From Rhodobacteraceae bacterium UBA6141 (GTDB lineage: Bacteria > Pseudomonadota > Alphaproteobacteria > Rhodobacterales > Rhodobacteraceae), in NCBI GenBank assembly GCA_002423245.1, contig DIVD01000015.1, positions 1 to 9,050 of the forward strand: DNA of 9,050 nt, written 5' to 3'. The notes under the pieces were generated by a model. The model saw only the letters and a list, made by a program, of their open reading frames with translations. It made no database searches and was not told where the DNA came from. The position numbers and the translations under genes were made by a program. Below are positions 1-5,369 of the stretch, in pieces (the stretch's first letter is position 1; each line of letters opens with the position of its first letter).

Positions 1-1601
1 TTGGCCACCGTGCCGCCGCTGATCGCCGTCGTGCCGGCCACGCTGCCGGTGGCCGAGTTGGTGAAGGTCCCGCCGCTGTTGTTCAGGTCGCCGGTGAGGC
101 TGCCGTCGTTGATGGCCGTGCCCGCGTTGTTGAAGGTCGTCACCGCGAACGTGCCGCCATTTGTGACGCTGCCCGCGGCAAGGTTGTCGACGGTGTCGGC
201 GGTCAGGGTGCTTGCTGCGGCGGTGGTGACGGTGCCGGTGTTCGACAGCGTGTCGCCCGCGGCGACCATCAGGCCGGTGCCCACCGCGAGGTCGATCGTG
301 CCGCTGTTCTCGAAGCTGCCCGAGCCGCTGTCCACGGTCACGTCGCCCGCCGTCACGTTGAGGGCGCCCGCATTGGTCACCGCCTCGGCGCCTGCCGCAT
401 CGGCATCGGAGGCGATGGTGACCCCGGCGCCGTTCACGTTGATCGTGCCGGTCGCAAGGTTGTTCACCGCGCCATTGTCGGTCAGGCTGGCGCCGGCCGC
501 CAGACTGGTGGTGCCGGCATTGTCGAAGGTGTTGCCGGTCAGGATGACCGCCACGTTCTCGCCGACGGTGAAGGTCGCCCCCTCGGCGATGTCGAGCCCG
601 TCGGTGGTCAGGCTGCCGCCATCGCCCAGCACCAGCGTGCCCTGGATGTCCTTGTTGGAACCGAGCACCAGGTCGAAGCCCTGCGCATCGAGCGTCGCGC
701 CCGCCGCGACCGTCAGGGTGCCGTCGGCGACGAACTCGCCGAACGTGCCGGCCGAAAATGCATCGCCCAGTGCCAAGGTGCCGCTGTCGACGGTGACATC
801 GCGGTCAGCCAGGGTGAAATCGAAGATTGCGAGATCGACCGTCCCGCTCTCGCTCGCGACACCGAAGGTCAGCGGGCTGGCACCAACGAAAAACGCGCCG
901 GTATCGAGTGTCGCGCCGGTCACCGCCGCAAGGGTGGAGGCGCCGGTGACGGTCATGGTGCTCACCGTCAGGTCGGTCCCTGCCACCAGCGTCGCCGCAT
1001 CGAGCGTCAGGCCCCCTGTCCCGAGCCCGGTGCCGCTCTGCACCGTGATCGTGCCGCCATTCACGGTGGTGCCGCCGGAATAGGCGGATGCGCCCGTGAC
1101 CACCACGTCGCCGCCGCCACTATAGCTGAGGCCGCCCGCCCCCGAGATGTTCATCCCCGAGACCAGCGTGGCATCGGCATCCGTGTCGAACTCGAGATCG
1201 CCCGCCAGCACCGCATCGACCGCGGTGATCCGTGCGGTGCCAGTGCCGGTGGTCGTGATTGCCGCAGGGCTGCCGAGATTGTCGAAGACCAGCCCGCCCG
1301 TGGTGACCTCGGAAAGTGCAGAAAGTCCGAGGGTGCCGATGGTGAAGGTCGATCCGTCCAGATCTGCGACCGATCCGCCGGGGATGACCGCCCCCACGCC
1401 TGCCGCATCGGGCACCGCGCCGGAATCCCAGCTGGCATCATCCCCCCAGACCCCGGTGGGCGGCAGGAACGTCGCGTCCTGCGCCCGTGTCGGGCCGGCC
1501 TGCAGAAGTGCGATGACTGCGACAGAGCCCATCAATGTGCGGTGAAGGGGGGCGATCCGATAACCATCGGCGCGGGCGGGGCGGGTCGAACTCGGTTTCA
1601 T
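1..1601 (-). CDS. Autotransporter/adhesin-like secreted beta-helix protein, N-terminal part (5' end complete, 3' end outside window)
   Basis: The frame is open for 533 codons from the ATG at 1601 to the left edge, so the C-terminus, including any outer-membrane beta-barrel, is not visible. The start has a good ribosome site (AGGAG, 7 nt upstream). Residues 1-40 form a Sec signal peptide: a long basic n-region, a hydrophobic stretch LMGSVAVIALLQAG, and a likely cut after TRA before QD. Residues about 48-60 (GVWGDDASWDSGAVP) match the Trp-rich opening common in autotransporter passengers. Residues about 165-200 (ASAYSGGTTVNGGTITV and following) match the autotransporter-associated beta-strand repeat. 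From about 290 onward the chain is Gly/Ala/Thr/Asn-rich with recurring N-x-G-T turns (FDNAGT, FENSGT, LSNTGT, FNNAGT), as in right-handed beta-helices. No cysteine occurs in the visible part, which is typical of exported passengers. Likely role: surface or secreted adhesin. The family is clear; substrate and secretion type (Va, or another route) cannot be told without the C-terminus. Confidence 0.88.
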   Translation of the reverse strand, partial: MKPSSTRPARADGYRIAPLHRTLMGSVAVIALLQAGPTRAQDATFLPPTGVWGDDASWDSGAVPDAAGVGAVIPGGSVADLDGSTFTIGTLGLSALSEVTTGGLVFDNLGSPAAITTTGTGTARITAVDAVLAGDLEFDTDADATLVSGMNISGAGGLSYSGGGDVVVTGASAYSGGTTVNGGTITVQSGTGLGTGGLTLDAATLVAGTDLTVSTMTVTGASTLAAVTGATLDTGAFFVGASPLTFGVASESGTVDLAIFDFTLADRDVTVDSGTLALGDAFSAGTFGEFVADGTLTVAAGATLDAQGFDLVLGSNKDIQGTLVLGDGGSLTTDGLDIAEGATFTVGENVAVILTGNTFDNAGTTSLAAGASLTDNGAVNNLATGTINVNGAGVTIASDADAAGAEAVTNAGALNVTAGDVTVDSGSGSFENSGTIDLAVGTGLMVAAGDTLSNTGTVTTAAASTLTADTVDNLAAGSVTNGGTFAVTTFNNAGTAINDGSLTGDLNNSGGTFTNSATGSVAGTTAISGGTVA

Positions 1602-1627
1602 CGTCGCTCCTGGAATATTCATTCGCA

Positions 1628-1657
1628 TTCATAACTTGCGAGGCGAAGCTCACGCAA
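1628..1657 (-). promoter_or_regulatory. Possible sigma-70 promoter for the autotransporter gene
   Basis: On the minus strand, TTGCGT (1657-1652) and TATGAA (1633-1628) are separated by 18 bp. This would start transcription near 1621 and give a short leader of about 20 nt. The match is partial (3/6 and 4/6), and the -35 box overlaps the T-tract of the terminator-like hairpin at 1656-1676. It is a guess from spacing and composition. Confidence 0.22.
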
Positions 1658-1676
1658 AAGCGCCGACAATCGGCGC
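1656..1676 (-). terminator. Intrinsic-terminator-like hairpin (proximal) upstream of the autotransporter gene
   Basis: Read on the minus strand, a perfect 7-bp stem GCGCCGA / TCGGCGC with a 3-nt loop (1660-1676) is followed directly by TTTT. It lies about 55 bp before the autotransporter start. It could end transcription arriving from upstream or act as an attenuator in a long leader. The stem is perfect but the T-tract is short, so termination is likely but not certain. Confidence 0.5.
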
Positions 1677-1749
1677 ATGAAACAGCAACCTTGCGCAAGC
1701 GATAGCTCGCCGCGACGAAGAAGATGCAACAAAAGCATTGCTGGCAAGC

Positions 1750-1777
1750 AAAAAAGCGCCGACGGCGGAATTCGGCG
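1750..1777 (-). terminator. Intrinsic-terminator-like hairpin (distal)
   Basis: On the minus strand a CGCCGA / TCGGCG stem (1772-1777 with 1757-1762, 9-nt loop) is followed by C and then six T residues (1755-1750). It lies downstream of the gene ending at 2036 and reads in the same direction. It shares its core (A-run then GCGCCGAC on the plus strand) with the hairpin at 1656-1676. This is the better terminator candidate of the two because of the longer T-tract. Confidence 0.5.
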
Positions 1778-2035
1778 GGCAAGCGTTGCCGCCCTGCCCG
1801 ACGGGATGCGGATGGGCGGGACGCGGATGGGGGAGGCGGATCGGCGCCCTCGCATCATCGCGCCGCTGATCGACAAGCGGCGCCGCTGGACCGGGTTGCA
1901 GCATGGCCGGCCCGGGGTGCAGGCGGTGCTGAGGCTCCCGGTCGTGACGCTCGCGGGCATGATCTTTCGCCGCGACAATGGATTTCCTGCATGAAGCGTC
2001 GGATCGAAGCGGAGCCGCGACCTGCTGGCGCCGGG
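1778..2035. other. Non-coding stretch with strong secondary structure and imperfect short repeats
   Basis: No frame here looks like a real protein: all give Arg/Pro/His-rich translations typical of shadow frames in GC-rich DNA, and none has a good ribosome site. The visible structure is a perfect 8-bp stem GCGCCGCT / AGCGGCGC with an 8-nt loop at 1860-1883 (no T-run on either side), an imperfect 15-bp tandem repeat with core GCGGATGGG at 1808-1816 and 1823-1831, and a GGCCGGCC palindrome at 1905-1912. It could be a 3' untranslated region, a decayed gene or an RNA element; I cannot choose among these. Confidence 0.4.
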
Positions 2036-2536
2036 TCAGGCGGCGCGGTCGCCCCTGTGCGCGGCGCTGTGAGCCCGGGCTTTCACAGGCTCTGGCCGGC
2101 TTGGCACCTGCCCCGGGAAGGGCGCGCGGAAGCGCAGCGTCAGCTTTGTCAGCGGCTGGCCAAGCGCGGCGCTGTCGATCAGCCGCCGGTTCGCGGGCCA
2201 GTCGTGCAGCGCGAGCACGCCATCGGCGCCGAGCCGCAGCACGAAGCCCGCGGCACGCAGGCGCGATTGCAGGTCGATCCAGCCACAGGCCTCGGCAAAG
2301 GCGAGGTGAACGGCGACGGGCGGCGGCCTGCCGGCCCCGGATGCCTGCACCTCGGGCGCCTGCACCTCGGGCGCCTGCACCTCGGGCGCCTGCGCCGCCA
2401 CTGGCGCGGCAAGGGACTGCCGCAGCATGTCGCGCACCAGATCCTGCGGTGTCTGCCCGGCAGCGCGGGCGGCGCGGCCGATCGCGGCGATCAGGTCCAC
2501 GGGCAGGTCGAGCGAGACGAGGCACATCTGTTTCAT
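2036..2536 (-). CDS. Hypothetical protein with ribbon-helix-helix-like N-terminus and APEVQ repeats
   Basis: 166 residues if started at the ATG at 2536 (MKQMCLVSLDLP). An in-frame TTG at 2596 would add 20 Arg/Lys-rich residues with no family look, so I prefer the ATG, although its ribosome site is weak (GGGGAAAG about 10 nt away). Residues about 4-42 (a short strand CLVSLDL, then helices LIAAIGRAARAAG and TPQDLVRDMLRQSL) fit a ribbon-helix-helix fold as in small DNA-binding regulators. Residues about 49-64 are three copies of APEVQ, encoded by an exact 15-bp repeat. A C-terminal part (about 70-145, VAVHLAFAEACGWIDLQ to LTKLTLRFRAP) looks like a small globular domain I do not recognise; the tail is basic. 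It follows the carbonic anhydrase gene on the same strand, 118 bp away, and may share its transcript. The regulatory role is inferred from the fold pattern only. Confidence 0.65.
   Translation of the reverse strand: MKQMCLVSLDLPVDLIAAIGRAARAAGQTPQDLVRDMLRQSLAAPVAAQAPEVQAPEVQAPEVQASGAGRPPPVAVHLAFAEACGWIDLQSRLRAAGFVLRLGADGVLALHDWPANRRLIDSAALGQPLTKLTLRFRAPFPGQVPSRPEPVKARAHSAAHRGDRAA
2344..2388. repeat. Three exact 15-bp tandem repeats inside a coding region
   Basis: The unit CCTGCACCTCGGGCG occurs three times without mismatch (2344-2358, 2359-2373, 2374-2388), followed by a partial fourth copy (CCTGC). The unit length is a multiple of three and encodes the APEVQ pentapeptide linker of the minus-strand protein. 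Perfect identity between copies suggests recent slippage or strong constraint. Confidence 0.92.
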
Positions 2537-2594
2537 GCGCCGCAGCTTTCCCCGATTCCGGTTAAGGCCGGGTTTTCGCGCACGAGGTTTCGCC

Positions 2595-2611
2595 AAAGCC
2601 GGCGGGCCGGC
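2595..2611 (-). terminator. Weak hairpin with TTT downstream of carbonic anhydrase gene
   Basis: On the minus strand GCCGG / CCGGC (5-bp stem, 4-nt loop, 2598-2611) is followed by TTT, 44 bp after the carbonic anhydrase stop. The T-tract is too short for a confident terminator, so read-through into the gene at 2536 is plausible. Confidence 0.25.
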
Positions 2612-2654
2612 AGCATTGCCCGAAGCCTCGGCGCGGAGCGTCAGCCGTGAAGCC

Positions 2655-3302
2655 TCACACGGTCACGAAGCCGCCCGCCGCCGGGTCGTACTGCATCAGG
2701 GTGCCGTCGGCGATGTCGTTCCACAGCCCGTGGATTGACATTTCGTGCGACTCGACCGCCTCGCGCACGAAGGGAAAACCCATCAGGTTTTCGAGGCTGA
2801 TCAGCACCGCCTGCTGTTCCAGCGCGCGGATGCGCTCCGACTCTGGCAGGGCCTTCACCCGGTCATAGCCCGGGCGCAGGATGTCCATCCAGCGGCCGAC
2901 AAAGCTGGTCCGCTCTTCAAGCTGCGGGGCCTGGCCGGAACACATGTCATGGCAGCCGCGCACGCCGCCGCATTGCGAATGGCCCATCACGATCAGATGC
3001 GCGACCTTCAGCGTCGTCACCGCGTATTCCACCGCCGCCGAGGTGCCGTGATGGTCGCCGTCGGGCGCATGGGGCGGCACCAGATTGGCGACGTTGCGGT
3101 GAATGAAGAACTCGCCCGTGTCGGCCCCGAAGATAGAGGTGACATGCACCCGGCTGTCGCAGCAAGAGATCACCATCGCCCGCGGATGCTGCCCGTCCTC
3201 GGCAAGTCGGCGATACCAGACGCGGTTTTCCGCGAAGGTCGTCGCGCGCCAGCCCTGATAGCGCTGGATCAGATACGAGGGCAGCGGTCTTGCGTTCTGC
3301 AT
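2655..3302 (-). CDS. Beta-class carbonic anhydrase
   Basis: 215 residues, the usual length for bacterial beta-carbonic anhydrases, which interconvert CO2 and bicarbonate in the cytoplasm with a zinc ion. The zinc-site motifs are present: CCDSR at 47-51 (Cys47, with Asp49/Arg51 as the catalytic dyad) and GHSQCGG at 107-113 (His108, Cys111). The FFIHRNVAN stretch (65-73) is also typical. The ATG at 3302 follows a clear AGGAG; the frame stays open further upstream to 3524, but that part is Arg/Pro-rich and not family-like. No signal peptide. It is the first gene of a possible minus-strand pair with the hypothetical protein at 2536. Likely job: bicarbonate supply for carboxylation or CO2/pH balance; nothing nearby ties it to carboxysomes or transport. 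Confidence 0.95.
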   Translation of the reverse strand: MQNARPLPSYLIQRYQGWRATTFAENRVWYRRLAEDGQHPRAMVISCCDSRVHVTSIFGADTGEFFIHRNVANLVPPHAPDGDHHGTSAAVEYAVTTLKVAHLIVMGHSQCGGVRGCHDMCSGQAPQLEERTSFVGRWMDILRPGYDRVKALPESERIRALEQQAVLISLENLMGFPFVREAVESHEMSIHGLWNDIADGTLMQYDPAAGGFVTV

Positions 3303-3363
3303 CGGTCGCTCCTGAAGTCCCGGTCGATTGAGGCTGGCCACAGATACGCGCGCCTTCGCGGAA

Positions 3364-3392
3364 ATTCGAGGGCCTTTCTGCACTCGCATCAA
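3364..3392 (-). promoter_or_regulatory. Candidate sigma-70 promoter for carbonic anhydrase gene
   Basis: On the minus strand TTGATG (3392-3387) and TCGAAT (3369-3364) are spaced by exactly 17 bp, each 4/6 to consensus, about 60 bp before the start codon at 3302. This is the best-looking promoter in the divergent gap 3303-3464. Confidence 0.4.
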
Positions 3393-3410
3393 CGATTTCT
3401 TGAAGGTTGG

Positions 3411-3425
3411 GCCCGAGTCTCGGGC
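3411..3425. promoter_or_regulatory. Perfect 7-bp dyad in the divergent intergenic gap
   Basis: GCCCGAG-T-CTCGGGC is a perfect inverted repeat with a 1-nt centre. It lies about 40 bp before the start at 3465 and 19 bp upstream of the candidate carbonic anhydrase -35 box. No T-run follows on either strand, so an operator or mRNA leader hairpin is more likely than a terminator. No regulator can be named. Confidence 0.35.
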
Positions 3426-3464
3426 AAGGCGTGGGGGCGCCGGGACGAAGGGGTGAACGGGGTG

Positions 3465-3878
3465 ATGAAGTCTGTAAGGCGCCGCGGCGCGCTGCGGAAT
3501 GCCGCGCCTGCGCGACTGGTGCATGATGAAGGGGTGCGGCTGGATGGCGCCCGGCTGGCCGCGCTTTATGCCGAACTCGGCGAGGCCGGGGCCGAGGCGG
3601 TGATCTGCCGCGCGATGGAGGATCTTGCATCCGTGCTGGCCGATCTGCAGCGGCTGGCGGTGCAGGGCGATCTGGCCCGGATGCCGGATTGCGCGGGCCT
3701 GCTGGCGCGGGTCGCGGGGGATATCGGCATGGCCACGCTGGTGCGGGTGGCGGGCGACGTGGCCGATTGCGCCGCGCGCGGCGACCTGACGGCGCTGACG
3801 GCGGTGCTGGCGCGGCTGGTGCGGATCGGCGACAGGTCGCTGACCGCGGTATGGGATCTGCAGGACCGGAGCAGCTAG
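3465..3878 (+). CDS. Small all-helical protein of unknown function
   Basis: 137 residues from the ATG at 3465. In-frame GTGs at 3462 and 3453 are alternatives, and an AAGGGG sits about 11 nt before the ATG. The N-terminus (about 1-20) is basic. From about 25 on the chain is predicted by eye to be Ala/Leu-rich amphipathic helices (LDGARLAALYAELGEAGAEA, MEDLASVLADLQRLAVQG, VAGDVADCAARGDLTALTAVLARLVRIGDRS), ending in SLTAVWDLQD. I recall similar small proteins next to leucyl aminopeptidase genes in Rhodobacteraceae but know no assigned function. The four-helix character recalls histidine-phosphotransfer domains, but there is no HExKG-type phosphosite, so that label is not used. It lies 60 bp upstream of the aminopeptidase gene on the same strand. 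Codon use matches the neighbours. Confidence 0.7.
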   Translation: MKSVRRRGALRNAAPARLVHDEGVRLDGARLAALYAELGEAGAEAVICRAMEDLASVLADLQRLAVQGDLARMPDCAGLLARVAGDIGMATLVRVAGDVADCAARGDLTALTAVLARLVRIGDRSLTAVWDLQDRSS

Positions 3879-3884
3879 CGGCCC

Positions 3885-3912
3885 TTGCGAGCCGGCCCCA
3901 AAGGGCTAGGCT
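3885..3912 (+). promoter_or_regulatory. Candidate promoter for the aminopeptidase-NlpC operon
   Basis: TTGCGA (3885-3890) and TAGGCT (3907-3912) are separated by 16 bp in the 60-bp gap before the start at 3939. The pair resembles the TTG-rich -35 and TAGGCT-like -10 boxes common in Rhodobacteraceae. It would give a leader of about 20 nt. Confidence 0.35.
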
Positions 3913-3938
3913 GCGGGAAGATTGCCCGGAGGTCCGAC

Positions 3939-5369
3939 ATGCCGCTTCGCTTCGCCGATCCCGCCGCCGCCTCGCTGCCGCTGCATGTGGTGGACAAGGC
4001 CGCCCTGCCTGCCTGGCGCGCCGCGCTGCCGGCGCCGGCGCGGGCCTGGCTGGAGGCTGCGGGTTTTGCCGCAGGGCTGGGCGAGACATGCCTGCTGCCG
4101 GGCGCGGATGGCGCACTGGCGGGGGCCGTGGCCGGGCATGGCGATGCCGCGGCGCGGGCGCGCGGGCGGTTCTGGCTGGCGAAGGCGGCGGCGGACCTGC
4201 CGGCGGGCGCCTGGCATCTGGAGGCGGATCTGACCCCCGAAGAGCTGGAGGAGACGGCGCTTGGCTGGCTGCTGGCGGGCTATCGCTTTGGCCGCTACCG
4301 GGCCGGGGCCGCGCCGGGCGCGCGGCTGAAGGCGCCGGCGGGGGTGGATGCCGCGCGGCTGGTGGTGATCGCCAATGCCGAGGCGCTGACCCGCGACCTG
4401 ATCAACACCCCCGCCTCGGATATGGGGCCCGAGGAGCTGGAGGCGGCCTTTGCCGATCTGGCGGCGCGGTTCGGCGCATCGGTGACGGCGACCCGCGGCG
4501 ATGATCTGCTGGCGCAGAACCTGCCGATGATCCACGCGGTCGGCCGCGCCTCGGCGCGCGCGCCGCGGCTGCTTGACCTGCGGTGGGGCGAGGCGGGGCC
4601 GCGGCTGACGCTGGTGGGCAAGGGGGTGTGCTTCGATACCGGCGGGCTCGACCTCAAACCGGCGAGCGGCATGGGGCTGATGAAGAAGGACATGGGCGGC
4701 GCCGCCACGGTGATGGGGCTGGCGCAGATGATCATGGGCCTTGGCCTGCGCCTGCGGCTGCGGGTGCTGGTCCCGGCGGTAGAGAATGCGGTGGCCGGCA
4801 ACGCGATGCGCCCGCAGGACATCCTGACCAGCCGAAAGGGTCTGACGGTCGAGGTGAACAACACCGATGCCGAGGGCCGGCTGGTGCTGGCCGATGCGCT
4901 GGCGCTGGCGGACGAGGAGGCGCCCGACTGCCTGATCTGCATGGCCACGCTGACCGGGGCGGCGCGGGTGGCGCTCGGCCCCGATCTGCCGCCCTTCTAC
5001 ACCGACGATGAGTCGCTGGCGGCGGCGATCGCGGCGGGGGCGGCGCGGGCGCGCGATCCGCTGTGGCGGATGCCGTTCTGGGCGCCCTATGACCCGCTGA
5101 TCGAACCCGGTATCGCCGATCTCGACAACGCGCCCACGGGCGGGATGGCGGGGTCGATCACCGCCGCGCTGTTCCTGCGCCGCTTCGTGACGGCGACCCC
5201 GCGTTTCGCGCATTTCGACATCTATGGCTGGCAACCCAGCCCCGCGCCGGGCCGGCCCAAGGGCGGCGTCGCGCAGGGCGCGCGGGCGCTGCTGGCGGCG
5301 CTGCCCGAGGTCTTGGGGCCCGAGATATCCGGGCCAGAGATATTGGGGCCAGAGGTGCCGGGCCAGTGA
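3939..5369 (+). CDS. Leucyl aminopeptidase family protein (peptidase M17)
   Basis: 476 residues, slightly shorter than E. coli PepA (503) because of a reduced N-terminal domain. M17 enzymes are cytoplasmic two-metal exopeptidases that remove N-terminal residues from short peptides. The catalytic set is intact: Lys228 and Asp233 in VGKGVCFDTGG, Lys240, Asp251 in KKDMGGAA, and Asp310, Glu312 and Arg314 in the signature NTDAEGRL. The LINTPASDMGPEEL segment (155-167) is also family-typical. The ATG at 3939 has GGAGG 6 nt upstream. No signal peptide. Its stop overlaps the start of the downstream NlpC/P60 gene by 4 bp, so the two are probably translated together, and peptide salvage is a likely joint role. 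The last 20 residues (LGPEISGPEILGPEVPGQ region) are a low-complexity tail encoded by a degenerate 15-bp repeat, unlike the conserved M17 core. Confidence 0.95.
   Translation: MPLRFADPAAASLPLHVVDKAALPAWRAALPAPARAWLEAAGFAAGLGETCLLPGADGALAGAVAGHGDAAARARGRFWLAKAAADLPAGAWHLEADLTPEELEETALGWLLAGYRFGRYRAGAAPGARLKAPAGVDAARLVVIANAEALTRDLINTPASDMGPEELEAAFADLAARFGASVTATRGDDLLAQNLPMIHAVGRASARAPRLLDLRWGEAGPRLTLVGKGVCFDTGGLDLKPASGMGLMKKDMGGAATVMGLAQMIMGLGLRLRLRVLVPAVENAVAGNAMRPQDILTSRKGLTVEVNNTDAEGRLVLADALALADEEAPDCLICMATLTGAARVALGPDLPPFYTDDESLAAAIAAGAARARDPLWRMPFWAPYDPLIEPGIADLDNAPTGGMAGSITAALFLRRFVTATPRFAHFDIYGWQPSPAPGRPKGGVAQGARALLAALPEVLGPEISGPEILGPEVPGQ
5316..5366. repeat. Degenerate 15-bp tandem repeat at the 3' end of the aminopeptidase gene
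   Basis: Three units (5316-5330, 5331-5345, 5346-5360) of form GGGCCnGAGATATnn, plus a partial fourth (GGCCAG), encode GPEIS, GPEIL, GPEVP and GQ. The first two units carry ATA codons, rare in this GC-rich sequence. The array runs up to the stop codon and so also forms the region where the next gene's ribosome must start. Confidence 0.85.

Noticed and set aside
1..1083. Long plus-strand open frame of 360 codons
   Set aside because: It is antisense to the autotransporter gene, is low-complexity Val/Pro/Ala/Ser, and has no domain or ribosome site.
2344..2388. CRISPR-like array
   Set aside because: The units are contiguous 15-mers without spacers and lie in frame inside a gene.
1650..2650. Several overlapping long frames on both strands, giving Arg/Ala/Pro-rich proteins
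   Set aside because: They are products of high GC with few stops; translations show no fold-like pattern, and one overlapping frame (2036-2536, minus) is the plausible gene.
3465..3878. Calling the helical protein a histidine phosphotransfer domain
   Set aside because: The helical pattern is suggestive, but no conserved phospho-accepting histidine motif is visible.
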